Shown here: in pieces, positions 1-8,588 of the stretch
Numbering within the stretch: the first letter of the stretch is position 1
Layout: every line of letters begins with the position of its first letter
NCBI GenBank assembly: GCA_017538085.1
Contig: JAFYJP010000195.1
Location: forward strand, 1 to 41,408
DNA: 41,408 bases
Source of the DNA: Bacteroidales bacterium
Lineage (GTDB): Bacteria; Bacteroidota; Bacteroidia; Bacteroidales; BM520
Direction of reading: 5' to 3'
Notes under the pieces: generated by a model
Database searches by the model: none
The model's input: the letters and a program-made list of their open reading frames with translations, nothing else
Told to the model about the DNA's origin: nothing
Program-made: the position numbers and the translations under genes

Positions 1-51
1 AATAGTATAGCGCTCGGCTTCACGGATTTGAGGAACGGACAATATTTTCAT
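1..51 (-). CDS. nnr: NAD(P)H-hydrate epimerase/dehydratase, N-terminal fragment
   Basis: Only the first 17 codons lie in the window, reading MKILSVPQIREAERYTI from an ATG at 51-49; the rest runs off the left edge. This opening resembles the YjeF N-terminal (epimerase) domain of Bacteroidetes Nnr proteins, where a short strand and the I-R-E-A/E-R helix begin the domain. Nnr repairs damaged NADH and NADPH hydrates. It starts 6 bases after the coaX stop on the same strand, so the two are probably co-transcribed. The call rests on a very short stretch, and whether the C-terminal dehydratase domain is present cannot be seen. Confidence 0.6.
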   Translation of the reverse strand, partial: MKILSVPQIREAERYTI

Positions 52-57
52 AGCAAA

Positions 58-828
58 TTATTTTGTCAGGTCGTAAATCTTCCTCATGCCGGAAACGGTC
101 AAATGAATGTCATAGTCGAACTTGGTTTTGCAATATGGCATAATCAACGCCCCCATTCCTCCTGTGGCAAACAGTTTCAAATCAGAACCCACTTCTTCAA
201 TAATTTTTTCTACGATTCTGTCAACCAGACCGCCGTAACCGTAGAACACACCGCTGTTAACAGCAGCGCAAGTATTTTGGCCTATGACTGATGAAGGTGG
301 GTTAATCTTTATTTTTGGAAGTTGTGCGGTCTTTTCAAACAATACATCGATGGCTGTTCTTACTCCAGGGACGAAAGTCACACCTTTTATTGCCTTGTCA
401 GAGACTGTCGTAAAAGTTAAGACCGTACCGAAATCAACTATTATACATCCATCAGGAGCTTTGTCATATCCCGCTATGGCATTGGCCACGAGGTCTGAGC
501 CGATGATATGCGGCTGAGGGATACTGAGCGGAAGCTTGTTGTAAAGTTTATAGTTGATGATATATGGATCTTTATTGAAGAGTTCATGGCACAACTGGAT
601 ATAGAATCCGTTCAGATTTGGGACAACAGAGCTGAGAACTATTGTTGACACCTTATCGAAATACTCGCTGAGATTATAGTTCATATCAATGAGACAGTCG
701 GTGTAAGTTAACTTATCGGCTGTTTTCACTCTCATCACTTCAAGATAATTTTCAGGTTGCTCAGCGGTTGCCGGCTGATAAATGCAGCCTACAATATTGC
801 TGTTTCCGATGTCTAATATTAATATCAT
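58..828 (-). CDS. coaX: Type III pantothenate kinase (CoaX family)
   Basis: At 256 residues it has the usual CoaX length. CoaX phosphorylates pantothenate, the first step of coenzyme A synthesis, in the cytoplasm. Visible motifs are the N-terminal phosphate-binding DIGNSN (residues 6-11), a second acidic motif VDFGT (131-135) in the ASKHA fold, and the PSSVIGQNT and GVFYGYGGLVD segments typical of the family's C-terminal half. The usual G-[AK]-D-R motif reads GSDL here (110-113), so the normally conserved arginine is leucine; substrate binding may differ or the protein may be a CoaX-like paralogue. Transcription probably starts from the TACCTTTG box just upstream, and nnr follows in the same direction. 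Confidence 0.88.
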   Translation of the reverse strand: MILILDIGNSNIVGCIYQPATAEQPENYLEVMRVKTADKLTYTDCLIDMNYNLSEYFDKVSTIVLSSVVPNLNGFYIQLCHELFNKDPYIINYKLYNKLPLSIPQPHIIGSDLVANAIAGYDKAPDGCIIVDFGTVLTFTTVSDKAIKGVTFVPGVRTAIDVLFEKTAQLPKIKINPPSSVIGQNTCAAVNSGVFYGYGGLVDRIVEKIIEEVGSDLKLFATGGMGALIMPYCKTKFDYDIHLTVSGMRKIYDLTK

Positions 829-850
829 AACTTTGTAAATTTCAGAGATA

Positions 851-858
851 CAAAGGTA
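851..858 (-). promoter_or_regulatory. Bacteroidetes -7 box for coaX
   Basis: On the minus strand the bases read TACCTTTG, an exact match to the Bacteroidetes primary-sigma -7 consensus TAnnTTTG. It lies 22 bases before the coaX start codon. No clear TTTG -33 box is seen at the expected distance. Confidence 0.6.
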
Positions 859-925
859 ATAGAAATCCCGTGAAGATTATCAAAAAAATTTTCAAAAAAA
901 TAACCCTCAATTCAAAATAAAGTAT

Positions 926-933
926 TACTTTTG
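926..933 (+). promoter_or_regulatory. Bacteroidetes -7 box for the tRNA-Leu pair
   Basis: TACTTTTG matches TAnnTTTG and lies 23 bases before the first base of the first tRNA-Leu, as expected for a stable-RNA promoter. The -33 region is A/T-rich without a clean TTTG. Confidence 0.6.
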
Positions 934-956
934 CAACCGCTTTGAAAAAGATTATT

Positions 957-1040
957 GCCCAGGTGGTGAAATTGGTAGACACGCCACTTTGAGGGGGTGG
1001 TGCTCGTTCGGGCGTGCAAGTTCGACTCTTGTCCTGGGCA
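957..1040 (+). tRNA. tRNA-Leu (anticodon GAG)
   Basis: An 84-base class II tRNA. The acceptor arms GCCCAGG and CCTGGGC pair fully and leave discriminator A. The anticodon stem CCACT/GGTGG closes a loop TTGAGGG whose anticodon is GAG, reading CTC and CTT. It has the long variable arm of leucine tRNAs and the T-arm motif GTTCGACTC. The 3' CCA is not encoded. Confidence 0.95.
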
Positions 1041-1073
1041 CAATAATTCTAAAAAGCCTGAAAAAAACAATTT

Positions 1074-1157
1074 GCCCGGATGGCGGAATTGGTAGACGCG
1101 CTAGTTTCAGGGACTAGTTCTCGCAAGGGAGTGCAAGTTCGATTCTTGTTTCGGGCA
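1074..1157 (+). tRNA. tRNA-Leu (anticodon CAG)
   Basis: A second 84-base class II tRNA, 33 bases after the first. Acceptor arms GCCCGGA and TTCGGGC pair with one G-T wobble. Stem CTAGT/ACTAG closes loop TTCAGGG with anticodon CAG, reading CTG. It has a long variable arm and T-arm motif GTTCGATTC. It is probably processed from one transcript with the GAG tRNA. Confidence 0.95.
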
Positions 1158-1188
1158 CTACAGTTACACATATTAATACAAAAACCGT

Positions 1189-1214
1189 TTCCGTTCATCC
1201 AACGGAATTTTTTT
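1189..1214 (+). terminator. Rho-independent terminator of the tRNA-Leu pair
   Basis: A perfect 7-bp stem, TTCCGTT and AACGGAA, with a five-base loop, is followed directly by seven T residues. It lies 31 bases after the second tRNA-Leu and ends that transcription unit before the secreted-protein gene. Confidence 0.75.
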
Positions 1215-1319
1215 TATACTTTTTTTCCAAAAAACCGGTAACAAAAACAGTTTTTCTGCAATATATAATTAAAGCCGACAAGGCAGATATTATGTATTCC
1301 AACTTAAAAACTGTTTATT

Positions 1320-4300
1320 ATGAAAAAAAATGTATTATTCATTTCAGTGGCCATAATGTTAATGGCATTATCGGTTTCAAATCTTTTTAGTCAGTCCACT
1401 TCATTGGTTATCAATGAAATATTCTACAATCCGCCCAATTCGAGTGACGATTCGTTGGAATTTATAGAGTTATACAACCCTTCATCAGTTGCAATAAACA
1501 TTGAGGGTTATGTGCTTAAATCACCGAGTGTGGGAACCAGCAACATCAACTTCACCTTTCCCGAATCGACGTTCATTGCACCCGACGGTTACATTGTTAT
1601 CGCAGCAAATTCAGCCACAATTAACAATCTATTTAATATCAGCGCATTACAATGGAATTCGGGAAAGACTCTAAACAACACATCAAAAGACATTGTTCTT
1701 TTTAACAGCGAGCAGCAGGTCATAGACAGCGTTACATATTACAATTCGGCACCATGGCCTGTTATTTCGTCAAAAGGCGGACCGTCAATAGAATTGTTGA
1801 GCCATACCGTTGACAATACGATAGGTACAAACTGGGAAAAATCACAACAGAGCAAGGATATCGTATCAGGTCAGGACACACTGACCATATTTTGTTCGCC
1901 CGGGTCGGCCAATATCAACCAGCGGCCAATTGTGGATTTCACAAATACCGAGAGAATAATCTCACTTAACGGCAGCGTGACTTTCACCAACAACTCAGTA
2001 AACTTCACAAATCTTCTTTGGAACTTCCAAGGTGGAAACATAACCTCGTCACAGGAGAACAATCCAACAGTAACATATAATAACAATGGTATGTTCGATG
2101 TAAGCCTGTATGTTGAAAACGCATACGGTAACATCACCCTGACAAAGGAGAAGCACATTGTGGTAATTCCTGAATGTGAGACGATTACAGAGTTGCCATA
2201 CGAAACAGATTTCAATTCGCTACCCGACTGCTGGTTCTCCTATCCCGCTGCAGGTGAAACGAACAGTTGGACAATAGATGCCACCATAGGTCGCAATGGT
2301 GGCGGTTCAGTGAAATACGATTGTGCCAACTCACCGGACAACGGCACCGGATATCTTTACACAAGGAGATTCGATGTAAGCAGTACCAGCCAGCCATCAC
2401 TTACATTTTACTACTATTGTCCCAACAATCAATCAACTGCAAGCAATGCACCGGTTTTAAAAGTCGAAACTTTCGATTCGGATTATACCTTGATACAGTC
2501 GATTTCCATACAGGCAAAAAAGGTCACAACATGGAAGAAATACACCATGCAGCTTGAGCAGTCGGAAACAATCTGTGTCATTTCTGTAATAAACAAAGCA
2601 AACAATGATGCAGTATATATCGATGATTTCTCGATTCAGAGCAGACCAGACAATTCATTCAGTCTGACCGGAAGAATAACCGAGAACAACGCTGCCCTTG
2701 AAAACATCCTGATTAAGATACAACCAGGTAACATGACTGCACTGACAGACCAGAACGGAGAATTCACGATTTATGTTGAGAGCGGATGGTCAGGGACTGT
2801 CACACCTGCAAATCCGCAATACATCTATACTCCGGCATACAGAGAAATCTACAGTATTGACGAAGACATGCCGAATATTGATTTCGATGCCAAACGTCTT
2901 CCAAGCGGATGGATTTATAACATAACCAACAACAGTCATACCTTCTGCATACCCAAATCTGCACTGAATCTTGACGACATTGGCAACGGAACATGGATTG
3001 GGACATTTTACAGCAATAACGACAACTTCTACTGCTGTGGCGCAATGTATGTTGACACCACCATTTCGCAGTGCATGAGCTCATGGGCTGCAAATCCCGA
3101 CACCCAAGACTCACTCGGATTCACCGAGGGTGCTGAAATCTACTGGAAAATTTACGATCCATCTACAGAAATGGAATATGATGCCGATGTGGAATACGCC
3201 TCCGGTCCTGAAATATTCACCATAGACGGAATAACCATGTTGGATTTCATAGGCATGGAAAAAATGACACAAATGATTATCATACCGAAAGGCTGGTCTG
3301 GAATTTCAAGCTATATAGTCCCTTATCAAGATGAACTCGAAACACTTTTAGAAAATTATGAAGATGAAGTGTATGTATTGATGAATGATGACGGATTTTT
3401 CTTCCCGACGGATGTATCCACTTCCACTATCACACAATGGGATGCCGAAAAAGGGTACAGTATCAAGACTGCGAGCAGCATTGTTCTGAACTTTACAGGA
3501 AAAGTGAACTCAAACACATTTATAGATTTTCCCGAAGGATGGACCTCATTTCCAGTCAAATCAGACAAACCGGTGAGCATTGACAGTTTGTTCGGCAATA
3601 CCGACAAACTTGATATCATAAAAGGTTTCGGCAACAATGAAATCTATGTTCCGGGAGTTACTGAAAGTTTCGACCTGTTACCCGGGAAATCATACAAAGC
3701 GAGATTCAATGCCCCATATACCGTAAATTTCGATTTCACAAAACAACCAGACATTATTCAGATTATAAACATAGACTCCACTCCTGACATAGTCTTTGAT
3801 GGCAAAACTATCAAACAAACTCCCATCGACCATATAGTGGCAATGGAAGATACATGCTCAATTTTCATCGGTGACACAATCGTAGTCTTCTCAAATTCAG
3901 GCAGATGTTGTGGATTCGGAGTGGCTTCAACAGATGGAAAGATGTTTGTAAAAGTCTATGGAGATGACCCGACCACTGCAGAAACAGACGGAATGACCGA
4001 TAGTGAAAAAATGTTTTTTTATCTGAGACGAGCCCGAGCAGATTACTCTTTGGGTTATCTTTTCAGCAGAAACACAATCAACTACGATTTGTTCGTTGCT
4101 GATGGTTTCACATTAATCGACAAACTGTTTCTGACACCGGTCGGGATTCCGGATTCGCATAAAAGCCAATTCATTGCATACCCAAATCCGGCAGATAAAT
4201 ATTTACACATAAAAGTCGGCGGCGACATGATTCCATACCATTGTCAGCTTATCGATGTCATGGGCAGAACCATGAAGGAATTTAAGCTCAATGAACTTTC

Positions 4301-4403
4301 GGAAAGCATAGACATCTCAGACCTTGAACCAGGAATGTACATAATCAGGATAACAGGTCGGAATGGGGTGATTACCAAGTCGATAATAAAAACAAAGAAC
4401 TGA
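1320..4403 (+). CDS. Secreted multidomain protein: lamin-tail, PKD-like, adhesin-like, T9SS sorting domain
   Basis: The 1027-residue protein begins with a signal peptide ending near residue 25 (NLFSQ). Reading along it, I see a lamin-tail-like domain (about 26-155; LVINEIFYNP then EFIELYNPSS), a PKD-like Ig fold (about 200-282; VDFTN, WNFQGG), a jelly-roll or cleaved-adhesin-type module (about 285-440), a carboxypeptidase-regulatory-like fold (about 446-520), and a long middle with two GWSG/GWTS-like segments. It ends in a T9SS type A sorting domain (about 950-1027; YPNPADKYLHIK, then GMYIIRI). It is therefore likely exported across both membranes and cell-anchored or released. No catalytic motif is evident; adhesion or matrix binding is a guess. 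It is a single-gene unit with a terminator behind it. Confidence 0.8.
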   Translation: MKKNVLFISVAIMLMALSVSNLFSQSTSLVINEIFYNPPNSSDDSLEFIELYNPSSVAINIEGYVLKSPSVGTSNINFTFPESTFIAPDGYIVIAANSATINNLFNISALQWNSGKTLNNTSKDIVLFNSEQQVIDSVTYYNSAPWPVISSKGGPSIELLSHTVDNTIGTNWEKSQQSKDIVSGQDTLTIFCSPGSANINQRPIVDFTNTERIISLNGSVTFTNNSVNFTNLLWNFQGGNITSSQENNPTVTYNNNGMFDVSLYVENAYGNITLTKEKHIVVIPECETITELPYETDFNSLPDCWFSYPAAGETNSWTIDATIGRNGGGSVKYDCANSPDNGTGYLYTRRFDVSSTSQPSLTFYYYCPNNQSTASNAPVLKVETFDSDYTLIQSISIQAKKVTTWKKYTMQLEQSETICVISVINKANNDAVYIDDFSIQSRPDNSFSLTGRITENNAALENILIKIQPGNMTALTDQNGEFTIYVESGWSGTVTPANPQYIYTPAYREIYSIDEDMPNIDFDAKRLPSGWIYNITNNSHTFCIPKSALNLDDIGNGTWIGTFYSNNDNFYCCGAMYVDTTISQCMSSWAANPDTQDSLGFTEGAEIYWKIYDPSTEMEYDADVEYASGPEIFTIDGITMLDFIGMEKMTQMIIIPKGWSGISSYIVPYQDELETLLENYEDEVYVLMNDDGFFFPTDVSTSTITQWDAEKGYSIKTASSIVLNFTGKVNSNTFIDFPEGWTSFPVKSDKPVSIDSLFGNTDKLDIIKGFGNNEIYVPGVTESFDLLPGKSYKARFNAPYTVNFDFTKQPDIIQIINIDSTPDIVFDGKTIKQTPIDHIVAMEDTCSIFIGDTIVVFSNSGRCCGFGVASTDGKMFVKVYGDDPTTAETDGMTDSEKMFFYLRRARADYSLGYLFSRNTINYDLFVADGFTLIDKLFLTPVGIPDSHKSQFIAYPNPADKYLHIKVGGDMIPYHCQLIDVMGRTMKEFKLNELSESIDISDLEPGMYIIRITGRNGVITKSIIKTKN

Positions 4404-4432
4404 TTGGTTATGCAAAAATAATTATTTTGACC

Positions 4433-4466
4433 AGCCGGCAGGATATGAATCCTTGCCGGCTTTTTT
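4433..4466 (+). terminator. Rho-independent terminator after the T9SS cargo gene
   Basis: The stem arms AGCCGGCAGGAT and ATCCTTGCCGGC(T) pair with one bulged base and are followed by six T residues. It lies 30 bases after the stop and also separates this gene from the convergent rseC gene. Confidence 0.85.
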
Positions 4467-4477
4467 GCATACTCCGG

Positions 4478-4933
4478 CTATTCTCCCTTATTGCGAATGC
4501 GAAAAGTGAATTCCTTGTCAAGTTTTTTTGAGAAAAACAATTTCAGACACAAATAATAAAGCGAGACTGCAGCGATTGTTATCAGGGCTGATATCCATTC
4601 CGTCTTGATAGTGGAAAGGGTTATCACAAGCACAACCATAAGAATGACAAAAGGATAGAAATAGCCATAAAGGACTGCTTTTGCTCCCTTTGAGGAACTC
4701 ATATAGACTTCCACCGACTGCCCGACATGATAATCTGAAGGTTCAATATGCTGGCCGTATTCACCACCGTTTTTGGTATATATGTCAATGGATTTGTTTT
4801 TCATCTCCGACATGCCACAAGATGACTTGATAGCACAACCACCACATGCCGCTTTCGAAGTGATATTCACTTTTATCAGTTCGTTGCTGACGCCAACTAC
4901 TATGCCTTCATGGGCAATCTCATCCTCTTTCAT
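4478..4933 (-). CDS. rseC: SoxR-reducing system protein RseC/MucC family
   Basis: A 151-residue inner-membrane protein. The N-terminal cytoplasmic part carries the family's cysteine cluster (CGGCAIKSSC, with three cysteines in CxxC-x4-C order) preceded by V-x-V-N-I strands. A VGQSVEVYM segment precedes two transmembrane helices (around 85-105 and 110-130). RseC/MucC proteins are usually linked to the Rnf electron-transport complex and to SoxR reduction or sigma-E control. Here the partner genes are absent and it follows glmM. I chose the ATG at 4933, which has AAGGA about ten bases upstream and clears the glmM stop by 7 bases; an in-frame TTG at 4951 would overlap glmM and is less likely. Confidence 0.82.
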   Translation of the reverse strand: MKEDEIAHEGIVVGVSNELIKVNITSKAACGGCAIKSSCGMSEMKNKSIDIYTKNGGEYGQHIEPSDYHVGQSVEVYMSSSKGAKAVLYGYFYPFVILMVVLVITLSTIKTEWISALITIAAVSLYYLCLKLFFSKKLDKEFTFRIRNKGE

Positions 4934-4940
4934 TGAAATG

Positions 4941-6317
4941 TTATCCTTCAATCAATCTAACAATACTATGTGCCAGTTCCTCAGCCTCATCCTGAGACTT
5001 TGCCTCGGAATAGACTCTGATGATAGGTTCAGTGTTGGAAGTGCGAAGATGCACCCACGAATTATCAAAGTCAATCTTCAGACCATCTTCTTCGTTATAG
5101 AATCCCTGAACAGTATCTTTCACCTTTTGCTTGACATTTTCGAAATTGATTGAGCCGTCGAGCGTTATCTTGTCCTTTGCCATATAATATTTCGGATATT
5201 TTTCACGCAGTTCGGTCATCTTCAATCCAGTTTTTGCCAAATAGGTGAGCAACAGTGCTATGCCAAGCAAGGCATCACGTCCGTAGTGAAGGTCAGGAAG
5301 AATAACGCCGCCGTTGCCTTCACCACCGATAACTGCATTGGCTTCCTTCATTTTGTGAACCACATTCACTTCACCGACAGGGGAAGCATAATAATTACCG
5401 CCATGCTGAATTGTCACATCCTTCAATGCACGTGACGATGAAAGATTTGACACAGTGTTGCCTTTTTTCATTGAAAGAATATAGTCAGCACAAGCGACAA
5501 GAGTATATTCCTCACCGAAATAGACTCCGTTTTCACTCATGAAAGCAAGTCTGTCAACGTCTGGGTCAACAGCAATGCCGAGATTACAGTGATGGCTTGT
5601 AATAGTTGAACTTAAACCAGTGAGATTCTTTGCCAAAGGTTCGGGATTATGTGCAAATTCGCCGCATATATCACCATTTTCAATGAATATGTTTTCTTTC
5701 TTCACTCCCAATTTTTCAAGCAAAAGCGGAACTGAAATGGCACCTGTGGAGTTAACGGTATCAGCACCAATTCTGAAATCAGCGGCAGCTATTGCATTTC
5801 TGTCAACGTATGGCAGTTCAAGTATCTTATTTATATGATAATCAATCATATCGTTAACAGATTCAACTTTTCCCAGATGAGTATATTCCTCGTATGTAAA
5901 ATCTCTGTTTTCGGCAAGTGCCTTTATTCTTTTCCCATCTTCGGCATTAACAAATTCGCCGTTAGGGTCAAAAAGCTTAAGAGCATTCCACTGCATGGGA
6001 TTGTGGCTCGCAGAAATCATAATTCCACCATCGGACTTGAATCTGATGATAGCCATTTCGATTGTTGGAGTTGTGGTATAGTCAATGTCAATCACATCCA
6101 CACCCATCAACTGCAAAGTGCTTATTATTATGTTTTTCACTGTCAGTCCCGTTGATCTTCCGTCTCTGCCTACCACAACTTTAGGACAGGATTTTTTTTC
6201 TTTTATTACGGTTGCGTATGCAGATGTATAGTTTACGATATCCTGCGGGGTCAGGTTATCACCGGGCTTTCCGCCAATAGTTCCACGGATTCCGGATATT
6301 GATGATATTAATGTCAT
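4941..6317 (-). CDS. glmM: Phosphoglucosamine mutase
   Basis: A 458-residue alpha-D-phosphohexomutase of normal length. GlmM converts glucosamine-6-phosphate to glucosamine-1-phosphate for UDP-GlcNAc, peptidoglycan and lipopolysaccharide synthesis. Motifs in order are the start SISGIRGTIGG, the phosphoserine loop SASHNP (serine at 104), the metal-binding DPDVDR (aspartates 251, 253, 255), the sugar-binding GEGNGG (332-337) and the phosphate-binding RTSNTEP (425-431). The opening sequence is typical of Bacteroidetes GlmM; a phosphomannomutase role cannot be excluded by sequence alone. It has its own promoter with both boxes and probably carries rseC downstream. Confidence 0.92.
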   Translation of the reverse strand: MTLISSISGIRGTIGGKPGDNLTPQDIVNYTSAYATVIKEKKSCPKVVVGRDGRSTGLTVKNIIISTLQLMGVDVIDIDYTTTPTIEMAIIRFKSDGGIMISASHNPMQWNALKLFDPNGEFVNAEDGKRIKALAENRDFTYEEYTHLGKVESVNDMIDYHINKILELPYVDRNAIAAADFRIGADTVNSTGAISVPLLLEKLGVKKENIFIENGDICGEFAHNPEPLAKNLTGLSSTITSHHCNLGIAVDPDVDRLAFMSENGVYFGEEYTLVACADYILSMKKGNTVSNLSSSRALKDVTIQHGGNYYASPVGEVNVVHKMKEANAVIGGEGNGGVILPDLHYGRDALLGIALLLTYLAKTGLKMTELREKYPKYYMAKDKITLDGSINFENVKQKVKDTVQGFYNEEDGLKIDFDNSWVHLRTSNTEPIIRVYSEAKSQDEAEELAHSIVRLIEG

Positions 6318-6336
6318 AGTCTTTAGTTATTTTTCG

Positions 6337-6368
6337 CAAAAATAAATCAAATAATGGAAAATATCAAA
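6337..6368 (-). promoter_or_regulatory. Bacteroidetes promoter for glmM
   Basis: On the minus strand, TTTG (6368-6365), a 20-base spacer and TATTTTTG (6344-6337) match the Bacteroidetes -33/-7 promoter. It sits between the aroE stop and the glmM start, so glmM-rseC can be transcribed apart from the nusB-aroE run. Confidence 0.75.
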
Positions 6369-6371
6369 ATT

Positions 6372-7121
6372 TTATTTCATCTCTCTCAAAACCCTCTCAT
6401 AGAAAAGGTCGGCCTGAAGGTGCAGCATTCGAAGACCGTTTTCCACAACACAGCCTTTTTCCACACCTCTACGCTGAAAAACCGTTACCGGCGGGTTATA
6501 CACCAAATCAAAGAGTAAAGAATGGTCATTATATGGCACTTCTGGGACATCAGAACATTCAAAACCCTCAGTACCACAAGGAGTTGCGTTTATAATGATG
6601 TTATATTCGTCCATATTGATGTCCTTCAGCTGGTCATAGCAGACAGTCGATTCGTTTCGTTTGGTGCGCGAAACAAACATATATGGTATAGACATGGTTT
6701 TAAGTGCAAAAGCCACGGCCTTTGACACACCGCCGGTTCCCAAAATCAGAGCCGACTTGTGCTCCGGTCTGATTATTGTCTGCAACACTTGACGAAACGC
6801 AAGATAATCTGTATTGAAGCCATGAAGCAGCGGCCTGTTGTGTCTGCGGCTGATAAAAATGCAGTTAACAGCCCCCATTTCAGCCGCATCATCATCAATT
6901 TCGTCAAGAAATCCGATAACGGAAGACTTATACGGAATAGTGACATTCAGACCGCACAAATTGCTGTTATTATGGATGATATCCATAATTTTGGCAACAT
7001 CATCCATCTCAAACAGACGATATTCGGCATCCATGTTGTTTCTCAAGAAATAATCGTGAGCATAATCAGCTGAAAATGAATAGCCGAGCTTAGCGCCGAC
7101 AAGACCAAACAGAAGTGACAT
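6372..7121 (-). CDS. aroE: Shikimate dehydrogenase
   Basis: At 249 residues it is slightly shorter than E. coli AroE (272). AroE reduces 3-dehydroshikimate to shikimate with NADPH in aromatic amino acid synthesis. The substrate-binding N-terminal domain shows LGYSFS (12-17) and NVTIPYK with the catalytic lysine at 65; GFNTD (101-105) supplies the partner aspartate at 105. The Rossmann domain has the glycine-rich LGTGGVSKA (127-135). The start codon overlaps the stop of the upstream TPR gene by one base (TAATG), which suggests translational coupling. Confidence 0.92.
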   Translation of the reverse strand: MSLLFGLVGAKLGYSFSADYAHDYFLRNNMDAEYRLFEMDDVAKIMDIIHNNSNLCGLNVTIPYKSSVIGFLDEIDDDAAEMGAVNCIFISRRHNRPLLHGFNTDYLAFRQVLQTIIRPEHKSALILGTGGVSKAVAFALKTMSIPYMFVSRTKRNESTVCYDQLKDINMDEYNIIINATPCGTEGFECSDVPEVPYNDHSLLFDLVYNPPVTVFQRRGVEKGCVVENGLRMLHLQADLFYERVLREMK

Positions 7122-8572
7122 TATGATTTGTTTAGATTCATGAAATCGCTGAGGACTTCACGCATATTCGAATCTTCAAGCAAATCCGGATAATAATCAC
7201 GAATATCCTGGATTATGTTTTTCTTGGCGTTTATGGCGTCAGCGGTGTTGGAATCGAAATTAAAAGTGCTGATGGTATTGGCGATGCTGACGTATGCCTC
7301 CTGTTTTGCGCCGCGATAATATTCGGAAATGCCAACCAAAAAATGCAGTCTCGCATCGTTGGGATTGATTTGTATCGCATCGTAAAGCGGTTCTATTGAT
7401 TCCTTTGGCTCTCCTGTTGAAATCAGGAAATGCACGTAATCAATGACATTGTCGGCATTTGAAGGCTGTAACGAAACCGACTTGCCAAGGTCGATTTTGG
7501 CACCGACATTGTCTTCAGCAAGCATACGGAGATTACCACGAAGGTTGTAATAATCAGGATTCGATGAGTCTATTCTGATAGCCTTTTCCACATACTGCAT
7601 TGACTTCTTATTATCATACATCACGTAGTAGCACTGTGCCAACCAATAATTTGCCTCAGCAGATCCAGAATTAAGGAACAGACTTTTACGGAAGCACTTG
7701 ATAGCATCATTGAGTTTGCCTGCGTAATACAGACTTTCGCCCTTGTAAAGGACAGTCAGCGAATCCTCCCCTTCAAGCCTAATTACCTCATCATACATCT
7801 TAGCCGACAAATCGTATTGTCCGGTCTGCGAATAGATATTTCCAAGATTAAAGAATGCCGAAGAGCTGTCGGGATTGATAGCGATAGAATATTTCAAAGC
7901 CCTTTCAGCCTCCTTATAGTTGTTAAGGACCAGGTAATTGACTGCCAGAGAAAACCATGCTGCAGCTGAAAACGGTTGGCTACCATAAACCAAAGACTGG
8001 TAGAAGTTCACTGCATCCTGTGAATTTCCAAGTTTTTCCCAGCATTTGTTCATGTCATAAATAACATCATCAGCCTCCGAAAGTTTTTCTTCCGGAATCA
8101 TCCTGTAAAAAGTTTTGTAATAATCCAAGGCCTTATCGTAATCGCCAAGACAATAGTAGCAGTGTGCAAGATGGTATGCTGACATCCTGCTTTCCTCAAA
8201 TTTCATCGCTTTGCGGTACCATTTTATTGCAGTATCGTATTGGTGCATCGCACGATAGATGTCACCTTTCAAAGCGCATATCGGCCCTTCGTATTCAGGG
8301 ACAATATCAATATTCTTGGAAGAGATTATCCGCATTGACTTCTTGTAGTTTTTTTTCAGGTAGTAATATTTTGCCAGATAAATCATTATGGCACAGTCAC
8401 GAGGATATGTCTCCACAGCCTGGAACATGGCATATCTGAACTTGTTTTCATCATAAGAGGTATAGAAGAAATAATCAAGAATGACGAGAAATTCATTCTC
8501 GGTCCATTCATGATAAGTCTTACTTTCATAACACTTATTGAAATAGCTTATTAATTTTTTCACATAACTCAT
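7121..8572 (-). CDS. Tetratricopeptide repeat protein
   Basis: A 483-residue cytoplasmic protein without signal peptide, made almost wholly of TPR-like helical pairs: repeated A-x-x-x-Y/F-L-x-G/N patterns such as AFFNLGNIYSQTGQYDLSAK, AWFSLAVNYLVLNNYKEAE and ANYWLAQCYYVMYDNKKS. TPR solenoids bind other proteins; no enzymatic domain is visible and the partner is unknown. I start at the ATG at 8572 (MSYVKK) and not the TTG two codons earlier. It lies between the DUF1573 lipoprotein gene and aroE, overlapping aroE by one base, and seems part of the nusB transcription unit. Confidence 0.85.
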   Translation of the reverse strand: MSYVKKLISYFNKCYESKTYHEWTENEFLVILDYFFYTSYDENKFRYAMFQAVETYPRDCAIMIYLAKYYYLKKNYKKSMRIISSKNIDIVPEYEGPICALKGDIYRAMHQYDTAIKWYRKAMKFEESRMSAYHLAHCYYCLGDYDKALDYYKTFYRMIPEEKLSEADDVIYDMNKCWEKLGNSQDAVNFYQSLVYGSQPFSAAAWFSLAVNYLVLNNYKEAERALKYSIAINPDSSSAFFNLGNIYSQTGQYDLSAKMYDEVIRLEGEDSLTVLYKGESLYYAGKLNDAIKCFRKSLFLNSGSAEANYWLAQCYYVMYDNKKSMQYVEKAIRIDSSNPDYYNLRGNLRMLAEDNVGAKIDLGKSVSLQPSNADNVIDYVHFLISTGEPKESIEPLYDAIQINPNDARLHFLVGISEYYRGAKQEAYVSIANTISTFNFDSNTADAINAKKNIIQDIRDYYPDLLEDSNMREVLSDFMNLNKS

Positions 8573-8588
8573 TGTCAAACTTTTAAAC

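Noticed and set aside
2800-3114. Open frames on the minus strand inside the large secreted-protein gene
   Set aside because: They lack family features, show no promoter, and lie wholly inside a gene with clear domains; they are antisense shadows.
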